Positions 22,299 through 34,183 of a stretch of DNA of 64,000 nucleotides are shown piece after piece. The DNA lies in assembly GCF_019649055.1 (NCBI RefSeq), contig NW_026570386.1, forward strand, positions 1 through 64,000, in the 5' to 3' direction. The position numbers and the translations under genes were made by a program. This DNA comes from Paramacrobiotus metropolitanus. Lineage: Eukaryota; Tardigrada; Eutardigrada; Parachela; Macrobiotidae. How positions within the stretch are numbered: position 1 is the stretch's first letter; each line of letters begins with the position of its first letter. Under the pieces are notes generated by a model. The model was not told where the DNA came from. It made no database searches and saw only the letters and a program-made list of their open reading frames with translations.

Positions 22299-23666
22299 AG
22301 AGCCGACGTCGCATAAAACAAACTTAATCGATTTCAGTAAAAACACGAACAAAGAGCAGTACATAAGGTTTTAGGCTGAATCTCTGTAGACAAAATAACA
22401 ACGTTTTCGGATTTTTCAACAGGGAAGTCCCTGAGTGACGCCGGAAAGACAACTGTCAAACATATCGATCTAAAGTCTGGTGAGACGCTTGAAAAAGTTT
22501 GGGCGTGAACTTTTAAATGGTGTTTTAGACCTGGGCTGTCACGCACTATAGTCAGATCTCTCAGCAGCGAATCGGAGTCTGAAGTATGAAATCAACAATC
22601 GAACTGCAAAATAATCGTTAACTGTGGGACGTGCCGATAAGACCAGTGAAAAGCGCTGTATCTACTTATTAAAAATACGTACTTATATAGCTGTCGATTT
22701 TGAAGTTTTTCGGATATGCATCGGTGAATCTGCTCAATCATAAGTCGATAAATTAAAATCAGAAAGGTACATATTAAGCACTTCTCTTGCAGTCACATAT
22801 AATATTTTGACAATAAAAAGACTTCCTTAGTAGTTGTAAACTGTAGCCTCTTTAGACTTTTTTGCTATGATAATGCACTAATGCACACTTGTCATTGCTG
22901 TATAATTAATAATTTTATTAAAAAAATGAATACACACCGTATTATTATACTTATGGTTGCAGCTTGCAAGTTCAACTGCAAAAATGATTAGGGTAGTACT
23001 ACAGGTAGTATAAGCGCAGCAAATTTTTGTAGCCCATACTCGTAAGTACACAGCATCGGCTCATATCTTTCGAACAATTTGACAATTAATGCTAAAAAAT
23101 GATAATATGGCTCGATAGTATCCATTCTTTACCAATCAACTTATTGTAACCATGAAACCTGATACTGCAAAACTTCAAATGTTAGACAGGACCTGCGACT
23201 CATTCCAAGGAAACCCGTTCCTTCAGCATTTATTTACAATAAAGTTAGCACAAAAAATTTACTTACTTGTACTACAATTACAGTGAAATCTTTCTTATTG
23301 TTAGCCAATAGCGTGACCTTTAAATTAACAACCACACATGTGAAAACTTCGTAAGCGCAAAATGCGCTGATGATTTAAATTCTAAAGTGCCGACTTTATC
23401 GTATGGCTGAGTTACTGTTAAATTAAAAACGGAATCCCTCATAGAGTCATAGTAACATCATAATTACAGTATATGAGGTCACTAAATTTTGAAATGCTAA
23501 AAACTTATACAGTATATATCTAACAATTAGAAAACCAAAAACAGTTCATCAAGATTGCGACTGCACTCAACTGTACCAAGAACACAGGCAGCATTGCCCC
23601 GTTGTATTTCTAAACTGCAACGCTGCATCAAAAACAGTTTCATAGTTATAATAATTGTATTATTAA

Positions 23667-23720
23667 GATTTTAGAGCCAGCTTTGATATTACAGATTTTA
23701 GAGCCAGATTTGATATTACG
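23667..23720 (+). repeat. 27-bp tandem duplication
   Basis: Two adjacent 27-bp copies (23667-23693, 23694-23720) that differ at two positions, sharing TTTTAGAGCCAG and TTTGATATTAC. Confidence 0.8.
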
Positions 23721-24556
23721 TGCATATGTGCATATGCATATCCAGAGTCACTTACCATTGTTACCAATACTTAATGCTTATTGCTCGTAATCATAACATT
23801 GTATAGTCTTGACTCTTGAACATGTGTACAATTGCACATTACGTTGACCATGCAAAAGATGCTATTAGACAAATTACCAAAAAAGTACAAAAATAATCAA
23901 CGGCAGTTTGTTCGTGTGGAATACTTTAACGTGCCAGATAAGTACGGTACTATACTGTGCAAAACTTTACTATGTTATTGTTCAAAGACCTTCACAAATT
24001 ACTCAACTTGAATTATGAGTTCACAATACAACTGCACTAGAGTAAGTGTTACTATGTTGCATGTATCTAATTATAAAACAACAAAATATACGGCTACGTT
24101 ATGCGAATGAAACATTTTTGATTGACTAATTATATCAAATGTATTCGATAAAAGATCTATGGTAGGCGTGAGATATTGTACGCTGGGTGGAACACACATT
24201 AATTTAAAAACATTGATCTTTTTGAATAATGTGCATACAGTTATCCCCAATCCAGTGCTCTCATAAATGATACATTACGAAAGATGGGTCACAGAAATAT
24301 ATAAGTAAGTACTGCGATCGCATTTTCTTTTATTCCGCGGAACCATGTACAGAGTATTTCTTCATTCCGCTACAGCGAAAGATACCAAAAACGGATGTCA
24401 GGCTCACGGCCAGCCGATACATCACACATAAGAGATGCATGGATAAACAAACTACAGCCAAAATCCAACAACAAAATTAAAACCCGGGGTCCAGCATTTT
24501 TGCAGTGTCCATCGATGGAATCATCAAAAAACCGCTTTAGCTTTGAAGTTGATGAT

Positions 24557-27268
24557 TTAATAAGTATCACTCTTCAAAGAGCAACGGTATCTACAAATAC
24601 AGTAATATTCAAGACAGCATCGCACTCCACAATGGCTGTTGTTACCTTTTGCGGCATCATTCTCCACAAACCTGATATCCTTTGCAACGCCCAGCATGGC
24701 TCGTACTGACACAATTTTCTCCCTTGGTTTCCCGCTAAGTTTACCGATTCTTTCCTCCTCTCTATCAATTTTCTCCCATTCTTCAAACGATACTGGATCA
24801 CACTGCCGTGAACGAAGTAGTTCCAAAATCTGAGTGGGATCGCGGATCTTATCGCTCAAATTCAAGCGACCAGACTGTATATCCTCCATCAAGGTATCAA
24901 CAGTCTCGTATGCATCGTTCATGGTCGTTAAGATAACACCAACAGGGCCACGTTTAATCCATCCACTACAGTACAGCCCCGGCATCTGATCGACTCTGCC
25001 CATATCGTTAGGAACGATGCACTTTGCAGAGTCGAAGGGAATACTGCTGCACAGCGGAACTGCTTCGTATCCGATACTCCGAATTACAAGGCCACATTTT
25101 ATGATGTCAACTTCATCTGTGGAAACCACACCGGAAGAAATATCCATGGGATCCTAATGACAAAGCAAAACAGAAAACAACTTAACCCGCAACTGAAACC
25201 TGGCAGCCGACTATCAAAAACATTGAGTTACCGCCTTTCCTGGCTCTTTTGTAAAACTGACAAAAACAGCTGACAATTCTAAGAACCGATCTCAGAAGTC
25301 AGAAAGTTCAAAAATTACCCACCCTTAGTCGATTGACAGAAAAATTCACAGCTTCGATTCTGTCATCACTCCGAACAATCTTTCTCGGACTAGCAAGAAA
25401 TTTCAGATAGCAATTTTGCCAGTGTCTGAAGGAACATTTCCGGCACAGCTCACCATCAACTCCATTAACCTCTTCCGCTGTCTGGGAAACTCTTTTAAAT
25501 GATTTCTTATCAAAGCGACGTCAACTTCATTCAGAATTATATTAACATCCGGTAGTTTAGTCAATTCACGAAATTCCTTAATCGTAAACGCAACCTGTGC
25601 TGGTCCCCTACGTCCAACCTGGAAAAAAAGGTGACAATTACTCACGTAAATTCCAACTCAACTCGATTTCTTCACAGTTCTAATAGACTACTTTATTTTA
25701 ATTTTAGGACAATTTCTTATATAAAACATTACTGCATACTTCTATGGCATTTTTATTGTTTTTTTTATTTTTTGTATTAGCTTTTTCCATACTTACCGGA
25801 ATGCATGTCTCAAAATAGCGTCGATTTACCGTGCAGTGCAGAGTAGCAGAGGCCAGAGTACATTCAATTGATTCAAACAAACTTTATATCGCGATTTTTA
25901 AAGCAAACACTCCATCCGCAGAAGTATTCGAGGTAAAACTTTATATCTCTGCTGTACTTCAGTCGAGATTTTTAAAAACTTAGGGGCACACATCACTTGC
26001 TTCGAGCTCGCAAATCTCGCAAAAAACTTATCTATTTCGAAAACTATTCAAATTTACCTTACCTACGTAACTATTTATTTATTACTGCTTTACCAAAAAA
26101 ATATTCCGGACTCGACTTCTACGCAGCGCTTCCAGTGCATACTCCGTAATGTCAGTTTTGCTCAGCGCATCCGGCGATGTGAGTAATATTCTTGCAACGT
26201 CAACCGCTACGTTTCCTTGACCAACGATGACCGCTGAGGAATGGGAGAAATCGGGCTGAAAAGATGCATCGTCTGGAAGGCCATTATACCAGCCAACAAT
26301 ATTCCGAGCCGAGTAAACACCAAATCCATCCTCACCGGGAATATCCAATAAACGATCGCGGGAAGCACCACTGGCTAAAATAACAGCATGGTATTGCTGG
26401 AGGAGTTCCGCCACCGTTAGCGTTGACCCAATGGTTACACCGCCGAAAAAACGAAATTCTGGACATTTGGCTGTCGCGGAAAACGAGTGTATCACATTCT
26501 ACAAATTTCCATAACATGAAAACAAAATTACCGTACATGAACACGTAAACAACGTAGCATCCACTCTTGTAAAAATGCAAATAAATCAGTAAAATTCATG
26601 ATTGACTATTAATCAAACATAAAAACACTGTAAAGCCCTTGTGGGCCTTATTGTGTTTTTATCAATAAAAATATAAATTCCACACAAGACAAAAAACCAG
26701 CTTAGAATTTCGCGAAAATTTTTATCTGCTCGTGCAATAACGACAACTTAAAAGGTTAGAAGAACGTTCCTGTTGAAAGGCTTGCACAACTTACTTTCAC
26801 TTCCCGATGATCAGGAGCGACACCAAAGCGTACCAGTCCAAATGGGACTGGATATTTTTCAAACATATCCACACAAGATCCATTAATGTGCTGCAAAGAC
26901 AGCAAAGTACAAAAATTTTGAATTCATCAAATTTTAAAATAAATTTATAGCTGTCAGTTGTTCGACTCTTTTCCTACTGTTATCACTTGCTAAATTTGCA
27001 GTCTTTATGATTTTATCTCCTCATTTTTTCGGCTCTCGGGACGCTACGGCGCATACTGCATAGATACTGCTGTCGCGCATTTGGTACCAACCTTTAAAAC
27101 ATACTGTGCGCTATAAAATCCTGCTGGTCCACTGCCTACCACTGCGATTCGTGGCGCCTTCGAAGGATAAATTGTCGTCGAAAAGAATCTGCTACTTCTC
27201 AGAAATGGCACTGTACGCATTGCGGAATTTATGGCGACTCGCGGAACAGTTCGCACGATGAGAAGCAA
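24557..27268 (-). CDS. FDXR: NADPH:adrenodoxin (ferredoxin) oxidoreductase, mitochondrial
   Basis: FDXR passes electrons from NADPH through FAD to mitochondrial ferredoxins for Fe-S cluster assembly and steroid/heme-A hydroxylations. Exons: 27268-27092, 26890-26795, 26498-26094, 25618-25323, 25153-24557. The first exon has an Arg/Ser-rich presequence, then the FAD motif [13 protein letters not shown]. Next come [24 protein letters not shown], the NADP-binding [56 protein letters not shown], and a C-terminal SFEEWEKID...GKPREKI. All are family hallmarks in order. Exon 4 is 296 nt, one short of 297: the frame must shift near 25424-25440 to read the conserved LKFLASPRK block. The last exon reads about 30 codons beyond the usual C-terminus. 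It is divergent to KTI12, with 0.75 kb between starts. Confidence 0.93.
26621..26660. other. Near-perfect 18-bp stem-loop in FDXR intron 2
   Basis: AAAAACAC...AAGCCC and GGGCCTT...GTGTTTTT pair across a TTGT loop with two or three mismatched or wobble positions. It may be a small palindromic insertion; too short for a typical microRNA precursor. Confidence 0.45.
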
Positions 27269-28017
27269 ACTCTAAAAGCAATCTGGACCGTGAATAGGTT
27301 ATAAAATATCTATATAAACCAATGAAATCTTACTGGAAGAAGGCGAAGCTATCAAACATCAATACCGACAATACGTCCAACAAGCGGTATCTCACGTTAG
27401 AAACATTTTATGCAGAACTATACATGTCGTATTATATCTATATATCTCTGTACATTATGTCGAAGTAACTGAAAGCCCAGACACGTTTGTCGTTTCAGAA
27501 CTAAGAACTTACAATTAAAACTGAAAACTACAGAGTACAGTGAAATAATCAGAAATATCTTTACAATATACAGGTACATGTATTGATTTATTCTGAAAGT
27601 GAATATAATATTCAGAATATTATACATAAAGTGTGCTGTAGTGGTGACCACCGCGGGCGAGCGGTCGCTTATTATTAAGGGTACTGGATAAGCACCGGAA
27701 GTTTTCGGAGGAGAACAGAGATAATTCATAAATTTCATAAATTTCTTATGATCTTATTATACAGTAACTAGTGGTAGCGTTATTCTGTTGATTTCTACAC
27801 CTGTCCCTCGTGCATTATCGAACTTTTCACGGTTGACGGATCTTTCGCTAGGACATCTACAGACAGCCGCTACAGCTCGGAACCCTTCATATTGCGATCG
27901 CAGACATCAGGTTCGCTTTCGTGCACATTGGAATCGAGAGTCCAGAGCAATCTTCGTGCGCTTTCTGAACTCTGAGTGACCGAAAGCTTCATAAGCTTCA
28001 TTTGACTTGCCCCTATA
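27269..28017. promoter_or_regulatory. Divergent FDXR/KTI12 promoter region
   Basis: This 749-bp stretch separates the start codons of two divergent genes. I see no gene inside and no clear TATA motif at a fixed distance; a shared promoter is inferred from position only. Confidence 0.35.
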
Positions 28018-29160
28018 ATGCCTCTTGTGATCTTGTGCGGCCTTCCCGCTTCCGGAAAAAGTAGCAGGCAGAGGGAGCTACAGCGGTATTTGGAGGAGAC
28101 TGCGAAAATTCCCGTAATTGTTTTATCGGATTGTGTTCATTTTGGAGGATTGTCCAAGACTGAGTTGTATAGCAGTGAGTGTTTTAGCGTGACTGAAGGC
28201 TTATTTATTTTTTAAGAACTTGCAGCTATGATCATTGTCCGTTTTGAACAGGTTCTGCTGCAGAAAAGAATCTTCGAGCTGCTGTAAAATCAGATATTCA
28301 GCGTTCAATTTCTAAAGAAACCGTTGTCATTGTTGATACTCTCAACTATATTAAAGGATACCGCTACGAAATTTGGTGCATTGCCAAATCGTCCAAAACT
28401 CCTCAATGCATGGTACAGTAACTACAGTGGTACCTGGAATAAATTGAAGCGTCTGCGTGATCAGTATTTTATTTGCAGATTTGGTGCAATACTCCCATTG
28501 AAACAGCCAAAAGTTGGAATTCTAGTATGCCGATAGCCCAGCAGTATTCGCCCGAAGTGTAAGTTACGGGAATTTGGGAAATACAGTTCTGTGTTATCTG
28601 GCTAACACTTCGGCTTCCTTGAGTGTGAAGATTTATTATTACAGTATTTAATTTGCTGCGATTGTATGGCAGATGATTAGCAGTTTGTGGAGGATGTCTA
28701 ATGCCGGCGAACTGTTCATTTCAGGTATGACGCACTCGTTATGCGCTTTGAACCTCCTGATAGTCAGAATCGTTGGGAAAATCCATTGTTTACCGTTCTT
28801 CCGGAGGACGTTTTGCCTTTTAACGATATCCTTGCCTCTCTTCTGAACCGGCAACCTCCCCCTCCAAACCAGTCCACGCAATCACAGCCACTCGCACCCG
28901 TTAATTACCTGCACGAACTCGACAAGGTTACGCAGAGCATAACGGCTGCCATTTTATCTTCTCAGCTTAATGGACAACCGGGAGACAAAATTATTGTACC
29001 GGGCATCGTTGAACCAGTTGCATTTGGCCAAAAGGTATCCGCTCCGGAGTTGAGTCGTCTGAGGAGACAGTTTATCTCGCATTCGAGAACAAGACCCGTG
29101 GAAAATTTAGATAGAATTCCGCTGGTTTTTATTGAGTACTTAAAAAATACTGTGAAATAA
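28018..29160 (+). CDS. KTI12: KTI12 homolog, Elongator-associated P-loop protein
   Basis: KTI12 is a P-loop tRNA-binding ATPase that works with Elongator in wobble-uridine modification and is related to PSTK. Exons: 28018-28174, 28252-28412, 28479-28558, 28725-29160; they sum to 834 nt (277 aa plus stop), close to the animal family size. The N-terminus MPLVILCGLPASGKS holds the Walker A motif. It is followed by VVIVDTLNYIKGYRYEIWC (Walker B region and the family signature), WCNTPIETAKSWN, and the C-terminal VMRFEPPDSQNRWENPLF, with a final basic RRQFISHSR segment. Splice phases agree at every junction. The start chosen is the ATG directly before the P-loop, as in orthologs. Confidence 0.93.
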
Positions 29161-29476
29161 AATTAATGAGACATTCCGCCCTAGAAATATGAAATGCCGC
29201 CGATCCGTGAATGTTGGAGCATGGTGTCTGTGATAGTATCATACTGTCGTTGAGGTTTTCTAATATCATGCTATTTGGGACCAGAGTACCAGATAGTCAT
29301 GTTCTTTTAATGACTATTTCTTTTGGTTTGAAATAAATAGACTGTACCATAGACTGTACCATGTGCCGGTACAGTCTACACGCTTGTTAGTTGTTACTCG
29401 GCGGTTTGTCGAGATCGGTAACGACCACGCGATTTTATTTGATCTCAAAACTGTCTGCAAGTAGAAGTGATAAACT
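29161..29476. other. Spacer between convergent KTI12 and PINX1
   Basis: 316 bp holding the 3' ends of two convergent genes. A short repeat, GACTGTACCATA/GACTGTACCATG, occurs at about 29340-29363. Confidence 0.4.
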
Positions 29477-31456
29477 CTAATGCAGCAATTCATCGCCATA
29501 ACCCACGATTTCAAATATATTCGAGCCGGGAAAAATGTTACCCTTTTGTTCATCGGATAAACGTCGAAAATGATTGCGCACACTCTCCATCGATAAACCA
29601 TAAAATGTTTTCACAAACGATCTAGTGACTGTTGTAGTTTCTTTCTTTTCTTCATTAGTTGCTTCAACGTCATGCGAGATCTTTTCGCTTCTGATTACCG
29701 GATTTTGTTCTTCCACAGACTTGCTAAAGTGCATTTCAGGCAGTTTACTCTCCACGACTGCAAAATCAGAGCTCTTCTCGGTGGTGACAACAGAATTTTG
29801 CTCCACTCTTTTTCGTTTCTTTTTGATCATCTTCTCTGTTTGTGTAATCACTTCAGTCTCCGTAAGCTTAACTGAGCTACACCGATCGATACCGCTCTCA
29901 GCCTAAAGAGTATCGAGAATTCAAATAATTAAAAATAAGGCCATGTTTACAAAGACATACTACCGTTGTCATTTCCGGAGAATTTTGGGATTCTTCAACA
30001 TGGGAGACGTCATCCAACTCCTGGTCGTCTGCGCACGCGATTTCCGGTGGGACCAATTCAACTACCGTTTCAACACGCTTTCGCTTCTTCTTCGTTCGAC
30101 AGGACTCAACGGATACTGGAGGTTCAGCAGGTATGCTTTCGTTACCATTATAGTCATATTCTTTCTGATGGTGCAAAACATCCTAGCAAATAAAGGCGTT
30201 GTCAAGGACTTATTTTGCGTTCCATAGAAAATCGACACCATTTTGTAGCAAAAAATCCCACTAACTGTACTCTGTAAGCGATAAAAAATTTCGGCACTCG
30301 TTCAGAACTTACCCTAGCTTGAATATCGTTATTAAGCTCTTTTTGCACTGGCTCAGGCGGAGATGACATCTTTTCCTTCTTTTGTTTCAATTTCTTCTGG
30401 AAATAATCCTGAATGTTATCCGAGCTCGTTGTGGTATGCAATCCGGTAACAAACGAAACCTCCGGTGACGAAACCTAAAGATGGATGATTGCCAAATAAA
30501 GCAAATTATGAAAATTCGTAATTACAAACTATAACCCATGCGGTTACAAATTACTTCAATTGCGCTGCTGCTTATGTCGTCGTTCTTTTGCTGCAGAGTT
30601 GGAGCAGTTGAAGGAATTCGTCCACCGAAAATGGAAGAGATATCTTCTTTGGAACGGCAACTCAAATCCTTTCCCCTTGCAAACTTGTGATAACTGAAAA
30701 ATCAAATCTTGCGGAATGCAAATAACACGTGACTACAAAAGTATCCGTTTACTGAATGCGGCCTTTCGTCGATTTTGATTTTTCTTCTAAAGGCATTGTG
30801 GCCGGTAATTTAGCGTCCCCGACTGTCATTCCTATCGCTGAGTTTTCAGGTTTCTTGTTGAGAGTGGCCAAAATTGCATTAAAATCGTCATTGTGTGCCA
30901 GCCAGTTGTTTTCATGCTGAATGCTGCAGCCCAAACCTGTAACATCAGAATCAGGTTATTAATTTCTATATTCCAGGATAATTCATGCATGAACAGTACT
31001 TAGTCTCAATAATATCTGGAGAGAATATGTGAATTAGAAAAAAGAAACAAATATCGCTCAAGTACGAATATGGTTAAGAATTTCCTCGCTTCATGTGAGA
31101 TGCTGGAGCCTGCTTCTAACCAAACCTCAATAAACAAGAAAGGCTACTTGGGACCCCCTAAACTTGCGTACCTCTCTGATCATCTTTGAATTTGGGTTGA
31201 AGATAGTCGGTATCGCCCTGCCGTTCACTACCCAGTCCATCGCCAGGTTGCCAGCCATATTTCTGCATAAGTTTTGAGCCAAACTGCTGCCAGTCTGTGA
31301 TAGAATATCGTCAAATCTTTCATCCGCAGCCGTTCGAGAACCAACTAAGTAATTACAACGAAAGGAGACATACGGTCACATACCAGATGAAGAACTTTTT
31401 CCCTGTGGGTTGAGCGATATGACTTGTTTCTTCCTTGTTCCCGCCAATAATGACAT
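29477..31456 (-). CDS. PINX1: PINX1, G-patch nucleolar protein and telomerase inhibitor
   Basis: PINX1 is a G-patch activator of the helicase DHX15 in rRNA maturation and a TERT-binding telomerase inhibitor. Exons: 31456-31384 (MSLLAGTRKKQVISLNPQGK), 31294-31172 (G-patch: WQQFGSKLMQKYGWQPGDGL), 30936-30753 (GLGCSIQHENNWLAHNDDFN, LEEKSKSTKGRI), 30693-30555 (HKFARGKDLSCRSKEDISSIFG), 30474-30313 (NIQDYFQKKLKQKKEK), 30182-29964 and 29902-29477 (KKKRKRVE repeats). They total 1326 nt, exactly 442 codons. The order G-patch, NNWLAH, HYHKFARGKDLS, IxxYFxKKL and the lysine-rich tail is that of vertebrate PINX1. The tail exons carry two related KKKRKRVE motifs, probably nucleolar localisation signals. 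The last about 50 residues are less basic and not recognisable. Confidence 0.93.
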
Positions 31457-32713
31457 TTTGTAGGGTCGTAAGGATAACTACTTCTAAAGCACGAACAGCA
31501 ATGACTTCTGTATGCACGGACCGTGACGGACGCGGTAAGCTCTCCCTCCTGTATCAACTTATAGTCTTATATCAACACTCGTAGCTCTGTTCAGGACTTG
31601 TGAGCATTTGCAGGAAATGATTTGCTGTTTGCGGTTCAAGTTTCAAGCCAAACCGAGGCGGTCCAAGACCTAAAATATCACTGGCACTGTGTATAACAGC
31701 TGACAAGGAACAAATTGCCAGACTTACCGTTAGCGACATACCTTATGTGAGATGCTTTAAATAAATACGTTTATAAAATAATTTAGTTCTTATTATATTT
31801 TCATCTGAAATCGAAAAAAGTTGTAACGCTACCCGAGTAGTCTCTTTAAATTTTTAACAGCATAGCTGGAAATAGTGCACAGCCACCCAACGGGGCCACT
31901 GCCTGCCCACGACTCACGCAGGAGTCGGAATAAGTGCGTAGTTGGCAGGACATCTGTTTTAACATCTGCCGTCATATTGCGCAATACCGCCGAATCGTCG
32001 ACCGGAAGTGAAGGAGTGGAATGGACTGTCAGAAGTTAGAACTGACTCAACTGAGTCTGGTAGAATTAAATAAATTAAAATTGTTATCCTGGAATTTACC
32101 GGTGATGAGGCCGCCGCAAATTTACTGATCATAATCTGTAACTATAATAGTACTTTTTAAAATTTAATAAAAAAAAGTAAGTAATAGTTATCATTATTTA
32201 TTGTGATCACTGGCAAGCAACCTTACAACTGTCAGATGAGTGCAATTTCATCAGATACGGCGAAAGTCGACAAGCACGCCTGTTGTCCGGTAAATGTTCT
32301 GGCGATTCATTTCATTAAAGTTTTGAGTTATGCATTTTGTGCTGGTGCTGGCACTGGCGGAACTCAGCCGCGGAAGGAACTACTGAAGCACGAATTTTCC
32401 TTCTGATTTTCCGTAGTAAGTTCAGGTATACAGAAAATGTAAGAATACAAAATGAACATGTAAAGTAAACGAAGCAAACAAAATAAAGATATGTAAGCAA
32501 CATGAGTCAAGAAATGGATTTAACCGAAGTAATTCCACCATCTGTAAATATCGCGACGAGTATGAAACCTGTCAAGGCAACATGAAACTAGCAAAAATTT
32601 ACATTCTACAGATCTGCACTTATACCTCAATCCAATATTCAAATCACTTTACGCAAATTTGGCTTATCAACAGTTGAGAAATCTATTCACAGCGACATAA
32701 ATCGCATTAGAGT
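31457..32713. other. Spacer between HMG20 3' end and PINX1 start
   Basis: 1.26 kb with no supported gene. The part next to 31456 should contain the PINX1 promoter. A - strand stretch at about 31750-31600 has a donor-like MSLT|gtaagt and a following open exon-like piece, but nothing continues it. Confidence 0.35.
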
Positions 32714-34183
32714 TTAGACATACACGGCCAGCGGCTGCAGCTTCTTCGCCAATTCCATCACCTTCATCAGCAGCGAAGAGTGGCGAGCGGGTGATTTACG
32801 AACCACAGTCTCCAGCTCCGTCATGTATTCCTCGGCATTAGTGTTGTCCATTTCCAGGCCACTGGGTAAAGCGATCCCGCTCATTCCCTCCAAAATGATC
32901 TTCAGTGCTTCTCGCTTGGCTTTCTTCGTATCTTCGACTTTCGATTTCAAAGCATTAACACTATCTGCATTACGCTGTGTCTGTTCGCTCTGTGAGATCA
33001 GCCCAGAAATGTCAATGTCCAGTTCGTCTGCGGCTTTCTTGACATGTTTCAGTTCACGTTCGCGTTTAGTATTCCACTGCATGAACTCATCTGTCCAAAC
33101 TGGAATGTGAAATTCCTGAAGAGAGCCCGCGGCAACGGAATGCACTTTAGCCGGCGGCATGCCCAAGAGATCTTCCACGCCGGTGTCCACCTCTTCGGTC
33201 TTGCGTTTACGGCTGATTATGACCGATTCGGAATCACCGCTGGCATGTTTCTTCCCTCGACGGTTGCTGGTGGAGGAATTCACAGTCGACGGAGTATCGC
33301 GATCACGCTGCACTCGGCTGCGCTTGTCCGATTTTCGTGGAGCAACATCCGTTTCAGAGTTACTGTCGGCGGCGAGAGCTAAAAAATTTCGGTAATCATC
33401 CGTCTTTTTGTACTCCTCCATTTCTGCGGCATGTTGCAGCTTCGCCTTGTCAGCTTGTTCCTCGTATATCTGCAAAATTACAAACCCCGATTTTGCAGTC
33501 TATAAGCGAAAATTCAAGTGCAGCATTGAAGAATGCGCAAACACAATTTCTTACTACTTCAGCAGTACTATATTTCTATAAATTACAAACAGTGTACACT
33601 TTCCAGCAAATCTTCGGATTTGCAAAGTTTTTCAAACTCTGTGGCCCAAGGGTGGCTTCTTTAACAAAATCTTCGTGGGAGATAGGAACGCAGAAATTAG
33701 GAAACCAACACTTTTACGCAACCTGAAACTTTACTTTCCCGGAAAAATATATCCGAAAAAAAAATATCGGAAAAATATATCCTTCCGAGGCGTACTTTTA
33801 ACGCATGCTTCTAACAAATGCATATGTACTGTATGTTGTACCTTTCTGTCCTCGCTCGACAATGTCCGCCACGCCTGACCAACACGTTTAGTGGTTTCCG
33901 CTACCGACAGCACATCTCTTGAATTCCGGCGTATTTCTTCTTGCTTATCCAGTAGGAACAACAAATAGGCCGAGAGAGGCTTGACTGGAGCATTAGGATC
34001 CTTCTTGGCGCGTTTACGTTGCGGATGACCACGCGAACGATACGAAAATCCTCGAAATTCGGCAGTATTCGCTTGCTTCATAGCTCCGCCGCTCGTCAAT
34101 TCTGGACTGCGAGTCTCCGTGCCGCGACTTCCGTTTTCTTCCGATCCACTTGTATCCGCAGAAGAAGCACTTACTTTAGACAT
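32714..34183 (-). CDS. HMG20: HMG20-type HMG-box protein (HMG20A/B, BRAF35/iBRAF family)
   Basis: HMG20 proteins bind DNA and take part in the LSD1-CoREST complex. Two exons, 34183-33842 and 33469-32714, total 1098 nt (365 aa). The N-terminus is Ser/Gly/Glu-rich. A basic HPQRKRAKKDPNAP leads into the HMG box (PLSAYLLFLLDKQEEIRRNS, GQAWRTLSSEDRK, then across the intron IYEEQADKAKLQ, MEEYKKTDDY), about residues 55-135. A charged linker has an RKRKTEE nuclear signal. The C-terminal half carries the family signature FHIPVWTDEFMQWNTKRERE followed by a coiled coil, which in vertebrates contacts the LSD1 complex and the sister HMG20. Length matches human HMG20A (347 aa). Whether it descends from the single pre-vertebrate HMG20 is likely but not shown. 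Confidence 0.9.

Larger units (their letters stand above)
20809..24556. other. 3.7-kb AT-rich spacer
   Basis: No supported gene. It holds the BEN-B promoter just above 20808, AT-rich direct repeats around 21955-22025, a hairpin at 22275-22298 and a 27-bp tandem duplication at 23667-23720. A frame at 22109-22291 is open for 60 codons but has no recognisable content. Confidence 0.4.

Noticed and set aside
25424-25480. A 44-nt intron in FDXR (GTTAATGG...TTCAG) that would restore frame
   Set aside because: It would remove RLMELM, which aligns with the conserved RLTELL of FDXR; a one-base deletion fits better, though splicing is not excluded.
32823-33382. Long + strand frames over HMG20
   Set aside because: Antisense shadows of the 252-codon HMG20 exon, which has clear homology.
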